A stretch of 64,000 bases of DNA from Takashimella koratensis (lineage: Eukaryota; Basidiomycota; Tremellomycetes; Trichosporonales; Tetragoniomycetaceae). Every line of letters begins with the position of its first letter. Positions within the stretch are counted from its first letter, which is position 1. Shown here in pieces: positions 11,625 to 23,395 of this stretch. The position numbers and the translations under genes were made by a program. Under the pieces are notes generated by a model, which was given only the letters and a program-made list of their open reading frames with translations, was not told the DNA's origin and searched no databases. The DNA lies in contig BCKT01000004.1 of assembly GCA_003116875.1 (NCBI GenBank), positions 828,201 to 892,200 on the forward strand, given 5' to 3'.

Positions 11625-14600
11625 ATGCTCAAGGCCCACCCCACCCGGGCCAGGGGCCGTGGTCGAGGCCGAGGCGCCTCCCTCTCCACTCGCGGTACCT
11701 CTCACCCCCCTCTTGGTCCTCGCGGTACCTACCCTCCTTCAACCACCACCCAGAACACTCCTTCTCAACCCCTTCCTCACAATGGAACCTCTACCAGCCT
11801 CCCACCGCTGGCGAACATTCTCCCTCCTCGTCCTCTACAGCCCCCACCTCAATCACAGTCATTTGCTCACCCTCACCCCTTGCCATTCATCCAGATCCCC
11901 AACGAGCCGATCCCTTCCCCAAGCCACACCACCCACTTCCCTACCTCCCTTCCGCCTGTTCCACCACACCAGGGACAGAACGGCTACTTGCAGCCTTTCC
12001 CAGGCCCGTTCCTCTCCGGTCCACTGGAAAGAGCGCCGTACCCGCACCATCTCCCATTCGGTATGGTTCAAGCGCTCACACCGGTCGAGCTCGGCCCATA
12101 CCTCGAGAGCACGCAGCAGAAGCCGTCCAGAGCTTCTGCGCGTCCCCACCCCCACATCGTAAGCTTTGCGTCTCATCAGGTTGTCATACGCTTACACAAC
12201 TTAGAGTCGCCCGATCCTCTTCATCACGTCGATCCCCCCGGACATCGAGGAGCAGCGGATCGCAGATGCCGTCCACGACTGTCTCCCCGTTCGCATTAGG
12301 CTCGACAAAGAGGTGGTCCCACAAGACCACCGCCTGATGCCCGACGCTCATTATGATTGGATGCCTCGCAGAGGTGAGCTTGAACCGTTCACGACCTCTT
12401 TTCTGACAACCAGGGACTCTCGAATTCACTACCATGGATCACGGTGAGTCTTCACTCCAGGACCCAAGCTAACGTGCAGCGGAGAAAGCACTGTCGTGCC
12501 TTCTCTGCCACCCACTGTTCATCGAGAAAAACATCTACATCTCCCCCTTCCCTCCTCCTCTCTTGCTCCCGCTCCCAGACAACAACACCGCAGCGCGCCT
12601 CCTCCAGCCGGTTAAATTAATGACCACCGTTCCGGCCGGAGGAGCCGTCGAGTTTCAGCATCTCTGTCCCAGCCCCGGCGAGGTGTGGGAAGTTCTTCGA
12701 GACTGGGGATCGCTCAGGTCCGTGTTCATCTGGGTCGAATCGGGAATGGCGCCAGATGGATCCGATGAACCAGGGAGGAATTGGAGGGCAAAAGTCGAAT
12801 TTTGGTATGAAGATGAGGCGAGGCGTTTCGAGCATGGTTTCGGTCAGACCGGTAGCCTTCTCAAAGGTTGGCAAATGTGAGTGGCTCCAAAGCTTCCAGT
12901 CTTCCTAAGCTGATCCATGTCAACAGCGCCGTCATGAAAGACCCGACGCATCAGCCCATGTCACTCGACCTGCCGCCCCTTCCAATGCCTCCACCGATGG
13001 ACCAGCCGTTCACCCCAAGCCCCTTCCCAACCGACAACATGCAGTTTGTCCCCAAGCCCGAAAATATCCCCGTGGACCAGATGCACGGATACATGGGCGT
13101 CTCATATGTCCCTGATCCCCTCCTGCACCCAGGGGTGCCCCTCCCAATGGGCATCGTCCCACCACAGACGCCGCCTCTCACTTCGTTCGGTCCTGTCCCC
13201 TGGGCGAACCACGCGCCAATGTTCAACGGCCCTCTCTCTCCGCCGCTCGATAGCTCTGGATCGTCAAAGTCCCAATCGCTCCAGGACCAGCAGAACAGCC
13301 AGCCGCCACACGTGCTCAGGTCGAGCGCGAGTACCGCCAGCATGAGGTCGAGCACGAGTGGCAGGAGGCGGACTTGGAGTGCCAATATGGTTGAAGTACC
13401 CGGCGAGGGCCCAAAAGCAGTGGGGATCGTGGCAGATGACGGCACGAATGTCTCGCATGGTAAATTTGGCAACCCTTGAGTAGTCGAAGCCCGAGCTGAC
13501 AGCCACAGGTCCAGGCCAACATATCCAGCCTGCTCCACGTTATGGCCCGGGCTCGTCCAGTATCTCGGGCCTGGTCGACCTCAGTAACGTTTTTGTCAAG
13601 GTGAGCTCACCTAATGTTGTCTAGAGCTGACCGGCAGGGTCTTGATCCCGATATCAGCTCTGAATATCTGGCGGATTTGTTCGGAAGGGTGAGTCAGAAA
13701 TGCAGACGAAGATGTAGCTGACAGCCCAGTTTGGAAAAGTGGTCAGCGCAAGAGTGATGCGAGACGACCTTTTCCGTAGCCGCGGGTACGGCTTTGTTAG
13801 CTTTTCCACCCCTGCAGAAGGTAAGTTGCTTTACCCGCGTCATTGCTCTACCAGCTGACCACCATTGTCATCCAGCGGCCCGCGCGATACATTGCATGCA
13901 CGGACAAACCTTGGGCAGTCAGCCTCTATCCGTGACCAACCACGAACCGCGCAAAGTCAGGCCTGAAAAGCTGGCCGAGCGGAACGGGTACAGCGGGATT
14001 CTCTCACCTGTCCCGGAGCCAAAGATTGTGGCGGAGAGAATGCAGCATGGTCGATTCGATCGTCGAGGTAGACCCGTCAATCATGACAAGGTATGTTTTG
14101 CTGCTAATAGTTGGATGCCAAAGAGCAAAACTGAACCTGCTCAGGGTGGCCCCGGGACCGACGACATCCGCTCTCTCAGCCCCGAAGGCCGGAAAGTCGC
14201 TTTGGCCAAACGCGTCTCGACTCGAGTCAAAGCCTACGCACAAACCCACTCCATCCCTGAGGACTATGTGGAGCCGACTATCAACGCTTTGGTCAGCCAT
14301 GACCTTGCCCTTATCCCTCTTCTCCACGACGCTTCTCAGCTGGCCGCCAAGATCGCGGAGACCTTCAACGTCTTGCAAGAAGACCCGGATCTGAATATCA
14401 ACCTGGGTATCCGCCGCCCTGGTGCTCCAACGGCCGCCGAGCAGGCTGAACAGGACAAGGGGGATAGGAGCCCCGAAGAGGTGGAGAGGCAGAGTGAGGA
14501 GAAATTGATGTATGAGGTGCATCGGATTGATCCGGTTCATGTGCAGGAGGTCGTGGAGATTATGAAATCGTCGTTTGGAGCAGGAGATCTGGAGAGATGT

Positions 14601-15479
14601 GTCAAAGAGAAGTCGGTGTTGGTGAGGAGGTACAACCAAGCGAAGAAGGTGCTCCTCAAGCGGCAGGAGGAAGCGGGAAGCGAGGCTATGGAGGAGGTGC
14701 GGGGTGCCAATGGCGGAGAGGAGGGGAACGAGGGCGACGTAGAGTCTGCGTCGCCGCCGACAGCGAGGAGGCGGGTCGAAGACGGCGAGTCGGAGGATGG
14801 CACTCTCACTAGCAACGACGACCCTCTTACCCCGATCGCCGAGGCCGCCCCGAAGCTCGAGCCGCCCGCGGAGCCGACAGAGATCACGATCAAACACCTC
14901 GCAGAGATTTCGGCCACCGAAGCAGTTGCATACCTTTTAAACCCGGATAATCACGATGACCTGGCAAAACTCGGTCTGGAGCGTCCGGGTGAAACGACGG
15001 TAGTAGCTGCGGTGGAGTGGATGAAGAAGTTGGGGAAAAAGCCGGTCGCGGAGAGGAAGTCGGAGCTCGCAGCTAGGTTGGGGAAGATGCTTGAGGTGAG
15101 CTGAAGCTGCTGGTCATCTTGAGTAGCATAGCTGAACATTGATTCTCGCTGGGTTTGATTCTGTGTGATGTTTCGATATCTACAGTTGAGCCAGATGACA
15201 AAATCAGCAAAACTCAAAGTCGCGAGGGAACTCGTGAATGCTGAACCTGACGATTCGGCAATGTGTCAATTGTGAGTCGCACTTGATCTTTGTGTATCTC
15301 GGATTGCGCTTCACGTCGTACCCAGGTGAAATGGACCCAGTCTGCCCTTGTGCAAAATATAAACGGACTGAGCTCATGAGTTCCATTCGGGCAGGATGCT
15401 GTACCCGCCCATCATCAGAGCCAAAGTCGAGGCGAACCGCGCAGCGGCCAAGGGATCGAAACCGTCGACAGTCGCGTAG
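11625..15479 (+). CDS. RNA-binding protein with three RRM-type modules
   Basis: Twelve exons: 11625-12158, 12205-12373, 12414-12443, 12480-12876, 12927-13459, 13509-13600, 13638-13688, 13730-13820, 13876-14090, 14145-15095, 15186-15271, 15395-15479. They encode 1077 residues in phase. The first 178 residues are proline/serine-rich and disordered. Residues about 179-275 (SRPILFITSIPPDIEEQRIA ...) and 290-370 (FQHLCPSPGEVWEVLRDWGS, then VFIW) look like two divergent RRMs. After a disordered proline-rich part, residues about 577-655 are a canonical RRM with RNP2 VFVKGL and RNP1 SRGYGFVSF. The C-terminal 370 residues are mainly helical and charged, with no recognised domain. The layout recalls fungal Pab1-like or mRNA-transport RRM proteins, but I see no clear MLLE domain, so orthology is open. 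Likely role: binding mRNA. The intron between exons 2 and 3 is only 40 bases. Confidence 0.82.
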
Positions 15480-16430
15480 ATCTCGAATCAACTGTCGATA
15501 CACGTCCCCGAAATCGCTCCGTGCACGCTAGTTCCAAAGGGCGTTCGCGCAATCATCATGGGAAATTCGAAAAATCCTTCTATGTCATTTTCTCTGGGTC
15601 CTTCGCTTTCTGTGATTTCAATTCGTTTCGGGAAGGGTCGGTATGACTAGGGCCGTGGGTCTGAGAGAGAGAGAGAGAGGGGGGGAGTTGGAGAAGGTGG
15701 GAGTGAGATCTGGACTAGACTCGAGTTCAGCATATTGGAATTCATAGTGACGAAGCGAGAAGAGAGAGAGAGTCACCCTAGACGAGAAAAAAAAACAGGT
15801 GTGTAAAGACATCTCATTCATGGCTCTTTCCTCCTATTGTGTCTACGATCGCTTCTACACTTGGGTATTTTTCGACTCTTCGTGTTGTACAATTTTTTCT
15901 CACCAGTCGATCCGCACCATCATGAGCTTGTTCCATCATCCGTCATCCGTCATCCGTCGTTGATTTGTGTATCGTATCGTATCGTATCGTATCGTCAATT
16001 TCCCAATGTATATCTCTCGAGCCTCTAAAATCTTACATCTCTTCTCATCCCTCCATCTCTCGATACTCTTCCTGACCATTCGTATTGTGGTGGGATATAT
16101 TTCGTCAATTTTACCTCATCAATTCAATCATGAACCATGGACCCTGAACCAGTGTACAAACTGATCGTTTGCATTGTATGTATATATCTGTGTGTGTGTG
16201 TTGGAGTATGCGCGATATGAACCAAGATTTCAAGAGTAGGGGGGATATTCTGCTGGTTTGATTTCTGATATTGAGATGATGAGATAACGCTGAAGTGAGG
16301 AAGCTGTGAAGCCGTGAAGTGGTGATTTGGTGAAGTGGTTAGATACTGAAGAGGGTGGGGTACGAGCGCCTTTTTTGAAGACGACTGGATATAGGTGATT
16401 ATCTGGTACTTCTTGTACGTAAGGGGGGTT
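15480..16430. other. convergent intergenic region
   Basis: 951 bases between two converging stop codons, so it should hold both 3' UTRs and poly(A) sites. It contains a (GA)n patch near 15,664-15,680 and the pentanucleotide repeat listed separately. It is AT-richer than the genes around it. No coding frame or RNA gene is supported. Confidence 0.5.
15969..15995. repeat. pentanucleotide tandem repeat (ATCGT)n
   Basis: Five consecutive ATCGT units in the 3' flank shared by the RRM-protein gene and the Q/G/M-rich gene. Confidence 0.93.
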
Positions 16431-19400
16431 TTACGAATTAAACACCCCGTCTGCCCAGTTCGAACTCAACATAGGTCCTTGACCTTGCCCCTGGCCCTGC
16501 GCTCCTTGTGCACCTCCTTGCCCCTGCCCACCTTGCCCACTCTGTCCACCTGGACCTCCCTGTCCCATCCCATGCATCATCATCGGGTTCATCCCCATCC
16601 CCATCCCGCCCATCCCTCCCATCCCTCCCATCCCCGCCATCCCCGCCATTCCGCCCATCCCTCCCATCGCACCCATCCCGCCCATCCCTCCCATCCCTTG
16701 CCCGCCTATCGTGGATCCAGGCCCCATGTACCCTCCCATCCCACCTTGAGCACCTGGCGTACCCGTCCACCCTTGCCCGACTCCGGGAGTCCCACCACCG
16801 CCCACGCCGGAACCCACGGTCGGAGCTGGGGAAGGCGACAGATGTGAGTGATGACTCTGGCCCTGGCTTTGGTGCGATTGAGCAGAAGGGGTAGGGTACA
16901 TCCCCATCGCCATAGGTGACATGGTCCCACCTGGCCCACCTGGTCCTGCCCCACCGCCGACTCCGGAATTCGCAAGTTGCGCAGCGTACGCTGCCATCGC
17001 CGCTGGATTGGAGTCCATCATCCCCCCACTGCCTCCACCGCCACCACCACCACGACCCGAACCACCGCTCATTCCCATGGCAGACATGGGACCGAGAGGG
17101 TTGTTCCCACCTCCACTGAAAGTCGAGTTCCCTCCTCCTCCACCTCCGGCGGCCCCACTCCCACCTCCACTGACCATGCCCAAGTTCACACCTCCACCTC
17201 CGCCGGTTCCATTCATCATCCCGGGGTTGATGAAGAACTGAGGTGGCATACCTCCCCCACCAGCACCAGCACCAGCACTAGCACCTCCTGCCCCTGCCCC
17301 TGCCCCTGGTCCACCTTGGCCGCCGTACACGTGCGGCTGGAGGTGCATCGGTTGCGTATGCGGAGGGGGGTGGGGTAACCCCCCATGGCCCTGAGACGGG
17401 GTCGGCGGTCGTCCACTACCTCCTCCATGCGAAGGGGTCCCGTACCCCTGTCCGCCCGGTCCCGGTGGAGGCGTTGGCGTCGGCGTCTGCCTCGAGAAAG
17501 TAGGTCCGGTACCTTGTCCGCCAGGACCACCGGACCCAGGCTGGCCTTGACCAGGACCTGGACCGGGGGTAGCTGTCCGCGCAGAAGGAGCATTCGGGTT
17601 CGGGCTGTTGAATTGAGGAGTAGCGTGACGCTGGACCGAAGGAGACGGAGACGGTGCATAGCCAGGGTACCGCTGTTGTTGCTGCTGCTGTTGTTGCTGT
17701 TGCTGTTGTTGCGCCATCATAGCGTGCGCATGTTGCATCTGTGCCGGAGTCATCGATTGCCCATGCGGCCCAAGCGACGAAGGGTTTAGTGCCGTTTGTC
17801 GAGGAGACGCCCCAGGCCCACCTGGCCCACCCCCACCACCGCCAAGACCACCGGGACCACCAGGTATCGAATGCCCCGACATCTGGTGCTGCAATTGCGC
17901 CGACATCTGCTGTTGCTGCATTTGCATCTGCAACTGCATCGCCTGCTGATGTTGTCGCTGTTGTTGTGATTCGTGACCTCGAAGCGGCTGAGCGTTTTGT
18001 CCAGGTAACTGTTGCTGCTGTTGAAGGTGTTGTTGCATTTGTTGTTGTTGCTGTGGGGTCAAATGCGAGAGGTTGGGAAGGTTGGGAAGACTGGGAGTAA
18101 CAATCACCGGCGTTCCTTGGTTGACCACCGATGGTTTTCGATCGTCCTCGGTCCCACCCAGTGTCGCAGTACTCGGCCGTCGCTCGGGTTTTCGATCGCC
18201 TTCTGCGCGTTCTTTCTTCCCACCACTCGAGGTATCCCCGCCTGTTCCACCTGGTCCTCCCTCCGCCGCTGGCCCTGCTCCCACGGCCGCTCCTCCTGGC
18301 GCACCAGAACCAGCCGCCCCCGCCCCCGCACCCGCTGCAGCCCCGCTCGTACCCGCCGCTCCAGCCTGAGCAGCCGCTTTGCTCTTCTCCGCCTCGGCCT
18401 CCGCCGCCGCCGCGTCCCGCTCTTTCCGTGTAGGGATATGTGGAACTTCAGGTGGTGGTTTGTTCTGAGTGTAAAACTCCTCTGACACCCGGTCGAAATG
18501 GTACGATTCGGTATTAGGATCCCATTGAGGTCCCCTAGCAGCGCGCGCAAGAATCAAGAGGTGGTTCCTATAGTGGGTTAGCTTGTGTGACCGACACACA
18601 GGGGCCGAGCGGGAGCAACTTCGCAAGGAGTGGGGTAGACAGTCTCGTAGATAGGTAGTAATGATGTAAGGCCAGGATCAAACTCACCAGTAAGATGCCG
18701 AGTTCTGGATGGAAGCTCGATCAAGATCCCCCTTTCGAATCGCAGCCGCTGCAGCACTCGCTCCTTCGTCAAGAACCGAGACCGAAACCGTCCGACTCCG
18801 ATCGTACCGCTTCTTCCACTGCACTTGGGCTGGGGTGAGCGGCTGTGGGGGGTGCATCACTCGCCCCATGCTTCCTGCACTCCCCACACCCCCTTCACTC
18901 TTTGCACCCTCCGCAACCTCGGCGCCAGACTGGTCAACCACACTCGTGTCTCCCCCAGCCCCCTCGGTCTCCCGATCCGCCTTGATCCGCTTCGCATCGC
19001 GATCAGAGTCGAGGTCCAGCTCGTCGAGGGATAACTTGGCTTTCGCCTTGAGCTCAGCGGTGGATAAGGGAAGAGCCGAGTTTGTAGACTGGGGTTGAGG
19101 TTGGTTGGATTCGAATTCGGTGATGGTGGTGGTAATTGGGTCGACATCGATCGCGTCGTCCTGCTCCGCTGAGGGTTTTGGTTGACTTGGCTCGGACGGC
19201 TCCTCCGGTCCCGTCCCGTTGGTCATCTCACTTGCTGGACCTCGCGCGGAATTGGCTTGGCCATCCTCGGGTTTGCCGGCGTCGTAACTATCCCCATTGG
19301 CCTGTTTCTCTCCTTCTTGTACTTCCGTCACGCGAGCACCTCCTTCCTCTTCCAGCCCTGTAACAGATTTCCCAGCATTCTCCAACTCTGTCTCCCTCTC

Positions 19401-19757
19401 CTTCTCCGGCTGGATCTCATCCCCTTGACCTGCTGCCGATCCTGTCCTCGCCGTCGCTGTCGTTGTTTCCCGACCGACTCTTTCCTCTTGCTTCTCCAAG
19501 TACGCAGCGTACTCTGCCCTCTGGGTTGGATGGAGAAAACTGTCGATATCGAAATGATGACCACGGGAATGTGCGATATGTTGGGCCATGACGAGGACCT
19601 CGATTGATGGCCGAGCGCTGTCGTGCGCTGAGAGAAGAAGGGATGAGGATGGTTGTGGTGGTGGATAGGGTGGGAAAGAGGATGAGGATGAAGAGGAGGA
19701 GGAGGAAGGGTCGGGGAGGTAGAGGTGGGTGGAGGAGGAAGGTGGGGCGCGTGGCAT
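16431..19757 (-). CDS. Q/G/M-rich protein of unknown function, probably nuclear
   Basis: Two exons (19757-18688 and 18567-16431) join in phase to 1068 residues; the intron has a GTGAGT donor, a CTAAC branch site and a TATAG acceptor. The N-terminal third contains an acidic, lysine-poor region and a more ordered part (MAQHIAHSRGHHFDIDSFL, then HPTQRAEYAAYLEKQEERV). Around the splice site, residues about 310-410 look folded (PLTPAQVQWKKRYDRSRTVS; NHLLILARAARGPQWDPNTE; YHFDRVSEEFY). The rest is low complexity: Q-rich (about residues 550-660, with a pure Q13 run), then G-, P- and M-rich repeats such as MGGMGGM. This composition is common in fungal transcription coactivators and chromatin-complex subunits, but I cannot name the family. 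An alternative start at MAQHIAHS would remove the serine-rich leader. Confidence 0.72.
17673..17711 (-). repeat. polyglutamine tract, 13 mixed CAA/CAG codons
   Basis: Thirteen consecutive glutamine codons in the Q/G/M-rich gene. CAA and CAG alternate irregularly, so this is not a pure triplet microsatellite; the mix suggests the tract is held at the protein level rather than by recent slippage. Confidence 0.93.
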
Positions 19758-20766
19758 CGTGAATAAGGAGAAGGGGGGGCGAGAGGGGGAGAGGAAGAGA
19801 AGGGTTTGGGGAAAGGAGAGGAGGGGTGCGAGGGAAAGGAGTTACGCCGTGTGCTTGTGGGTAACGTTGATCCCTCTCAGGCGTTCGAATTGGCTTCTTC
19901 TACACGCGCAATGACGACCAACGCCCAGGGCCACAAGGGTCAAAGTTGAAATGCAAGCGAGCCGAGAGGGGGCCGAGTAGGACAAGCCTTTGTCGTGATT
20001 GATTTTTCCACTTGGATGTGAGATCTGTGATTCGGTTCAGAGGGAGAAGGGTGGATGGGTTCGCGTCAAAGGATGCCCCTCGAGGCGGTGGTCGTTGGGC
20101 GGTAAGCGATAGGCGGTAGGCCGGCGTGGAGGCGAGAGGCGAGGGGTTTGGGGTGCGACAGTGGTAGCGAGGAGACAGGCGCACAGAGGATGTAGAGTCA
20201 CTGTCGTCGTCACTGTCCTTGTCGCTGTCGCGCCATGCTGTCTATGCTGTATATGAATGAAGAGAGTCACAGTCACAGTCACAGTCGAAACCGAGCCGGA
20301 CCGCTGCCCAAGCCGTAATCTCGGAATGAGCCTGATACCGTGGCCCTGTGGTAGGAGATGATTTCAGGCTCAACCGGAGTCAGCATTGCATTTCACTGCG
20401 TGCACAGCCGGTTGGTTGAAATCACAGTCACGTCCAAGATATCAACATTCGCCTCTCCCAACAACCACAACCACAACCACGACCTTATCATAACACCTAC
20501 CCTCACAAGCAGCATGTCATGACCCCCTCGACACGACGTCCGCGGGACGTTGACCCAGATCGACTCGGTTCCTCTTCTCGTTTACCCGTCCCAGACTCGT
20601 TTCCTCAACCACCACGATATCCACGTTCTCATGACTCGACAATACCGCGCGACACAATGAAGACTGCTGTTTCTTCATACTACCCAATATCTTCCCCGTC
20701 GACACCACTTCCAACATTATCGCCCCCGAGACTTTCCTCCTCACCAAATTCGTCACCCACTTCGCC
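19758..20766. other. divergent promoter region
   Basis: About 1 kb between the Q/G/M-rich gene (-) and MID1 (+). Short direct repeats of CACAGT occur near 20,268-20,286, and an AACCACAACCACAACCACGACC pattern near 20,462-20,484 in smaller units. If the upstream start of MID1 (20519) is used, the last 250 bases are coding. No RNA gene seen. Confidence 0.4.
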
Positions 20767-22829
20767 ATGTCAAGAACTCCAAGGTGAGGCGTGCAGAGCG
20801 TCTCTTCGCTCCCTCTCAGACCGCCGTTGCCGCAGCGGGAGCCATAGCCAACGCCACGGTTATAGTCATACTCAACTGCCCTCATGCCCGACCCCCTCTC
20901 GATATCGGCATACTCGACTTCCACATACCTACCTCCTCTTCCTCTCCATCTGCTTGGCGTTTCTTCCGACCCTACTTGCCCAAACCACCTCCACGGGCTC
21001 TAGCACCGGCCTTACCTCATCTTCCTCCGGCTCTTCCTCCTCCCTCTCCCTCTCCTCCACCTCTCTATCCTCCTCCTCTTCCCGCTCCTCCTCTTCCGCC
21101 TCTTCCACCTCCTCTGCGCCCGCCTCCGCCACTCCATCCGTCTCCATCTCCGGCCTTCCCTTCAGCTACACTCTATCTTACCTCAACTCGACACACCCCT
21201 CTCTCTTGCTCAACCTACCTACCGTCTCGTCCCTCTACATCACGCTCAACCTCTGTTCCCTGGGATCCAACACCTCGCTCACACCTACCGTCCTCGTATC
21301 TACCGCGTCGCCGCCGGTCTTTAGCCTAGGAACGCGGTCCACAGCTCAACCAGCTAGCGGAGGGCTACCGGCGGAAGGGTATAATAAGAGGAGTAGAGCA
21401 GGGACAACGTGGTTGGTCTCTTGGGATGAGGGATATGGGAATTGGACTTGGACAGGGAGCGGGAACGTCGATGTTAGCTTGTTAGTCTCGATTGGAGTGG
21501 ACCAGAACGGGGTTAGCCTAGGACAGGTACCGACTGGGAATGTCTCGGTACAGCTCTCTGCTTCGTCGTCAAGTAAGTCGAGGTCCCTCTAAATGTCCAA
21601 GTTCCTCTTCACACCTGGACCCATCGTCCCACCGACTACTCATCTCCACGCTCACTGATCCTTGTATCGTGCTAACTCTCTTCTAGGCCTCCCTACGACG
21701 CTGTCCCCCTCTATCCCGCTCATCGGGGACAGCACATCCACATCCGCTCTTCTCTTCTCCCCACTCCTCCTCTCCTCTCCTCTCTCCCAGCCTTCATACC
21801 CCAACTACACCTTGCCTACCGCTTCCGACGGATCGCTCGACTTTCCCTCGTTCAGCTTGGACAACAGCACTAGCGACTTTGGCATCTCTCCCAACCTCTC
21901 GCTCATTGTCGTGCCCACCTCTCAGGTACCGAACACCGCCCTCTTGTTGTCCAACTCCCTCTGCGCGGTTCTATCTGCGAACACATCGACGGGCGGGCTG
22001 GGGACCAGTGGAGTCGAGTACAAGAGCTCAGCTCAGTGGAGTGCGGTAGGTGGAGAGGAAGGTGTAAGGGCTTGGTGGGTCGTACAAGGGCTTCAACCGA
22101 GTACGAACTATACTACCTGGATAGTGGACACCCAGAACTCGGTGATGAGCTCGCCCACGTTCTTTTCTACCAAAGAAGGTGAGTCGGTGTCCTCCCATCG
22201 AAGGCATAGATAAAGCTCACACACAACTAACCACCACCTAAGACTCATTCCCGTGCCCTTTGGTCCTCCCGACGCCCATGTGCCCATCTATTGGCTACGC
22301 TGCCGCCCTTCCAACTAACGGCACGGACCCTATCTTCACTCTTCCTGACGACGTGGCCTCCAATCTCACTTCGAACCTTCAATCATTCTCCACCTCGCTC
22401 TTGTCCCATGCATGTGGGCGAGACATGTACTCTGTCGTCTCGTCGTGTTTGGACTGTTCATCTGCCTATCGGGACTGGCTGTGTCGGATCGTTATCCCCC
22501 AATGCGCCTCTTCCTCCTCTTCCGATTCCGGCTCGTCCAACTCGTCAATCTTCCCAGCCCCTTCGACTATCGACCGCACACCCGATACCCCGCGCAACCC
22601 CGGCCTCCCGACTCCCTCGTACGCGTACACAGAACTCTTACCCTGCTTAGGGACATGTAATACAGTCGACAGGGTGTGTCCGGCTCCACTCATGTTTAGG
22701 TGCCCGACCCGAGGGATCACAGCGAATGAGAGTTATGCGTACGTCGGGAACGAGGATGGAGTAGGCACGGGACTGGATTCGGCGTGGCCTGCGCTAGACG
22801 CTTGGGGGAATAGATGGTGCAACGGATAG
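20767..22829 (+). CDS. MID1: Mid1-type calcium channel regulatory subunit
   Basis: Preferred model: 20767-20783, 20866-21572, 21687-22178, 22243-22829, giving 600 residues. The first intron (GTGAGG...TTATAG) puts a hydrophobic segment (TYLLFLSICLAFLPTLLAQ) near residues 25-45 as a signal sequence. The alternative is one first exon from ATG 20519 (710 residues), which would bury that segment about 135 residues in. After a serine-rich stretch come many N-glycosylation sites and, at the C-terminus, the cysteine-rich Mid1 signature: CPSIGYAAALP, HACGRDMYSVVSSCLDCSSA, YRDWLCRIVIPQC, LLPCLGTCNTVDRVCPAPLM. Known role: Mid1 pairs with the Cch1 pore in the plasma membrane for calcium entry under stress or mating. 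Orthology is firm from the cysteine pattern; the start is not. Confidence 0.85.
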
Positions 22830-23395
22830 TCGGTGGGATAAGGGGTGAAGCGGGAAAGGAAGGATGACGATTGACGGATGACGATTGACGGATGACGATT
22901 GACGGATGACGATTGACGGACGGAGGATGATACACACCCCTCGAGACATGGAGCTCGATACGAATAGATAACTTGGTTACGAACAAATGACTCTAGGGTT
23001 TTATAGGATTTGTTTGAATGTGTTGTACTCCTAGTTAGTGCCTAGCACAGAACGCATGTACCCTTGCGCACTCCCATGGCTGCCGTTGACTGAGTGCATG
23101 ACTGCTGGCCCGCAGTCATAGCTCCTGTTCTCGGCTGAGAGCCAGTGTGTATCGCTTGTTCTCTCTCAGTCGTCTTACACAGTAAACACCAAAGTCACGT
23201 TTAAAATCATTGTCCAAATACACGTTGCATAGTGTCGCAACCGGAAATGAATCCCTTCTCCTCTCACAAAGCCCACGCGACCCTATAAAATCGCCATGAA
23301 AGCCCGTGACAGGAGCCCACGCCCTACAAGTCTACTACCAAGAATCCTAACCCCGCCCCCGTATGTGACTAAAGGGTGAAAGTGGTGGATTTCTC
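22830..23395. other. convergent intergenic region
   Basis: 566 bases between the stop codons of MID1 and RPL28, holding both 3' UTRs. It contains the 14-base tandem repeat listed separately. No coding frame supported. Confidence 0.5.
22862..22917. repeat. four copies of a 14-base tandem repeat
   Basis: The unit GGATGACGATTGAC occurs four times head to tail without a mismatch, 33 bases after the MID1 stop codon, and is followed by a partial, diverged copy (GGACGGAGGATGA). It lies in the MID1 3' UTR. Confidence 0.95.

Noticed and set aside
11525..12337. Two further plus-strand frames of 224-270 codons overlapping the RRM-protein 5' exons
   Set aside because: Alternative frames of the same proline-rich exon; only the frame from 11625 continues through introns into RRM sequence.
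20517..20924. 135-codon minus-strand frame opposite the MID1 5' end
   Set aside because: It looks somewhat protein-like, but it has no splice continuation on either side and overlaps the 5' region of a clear plus-strand gene.
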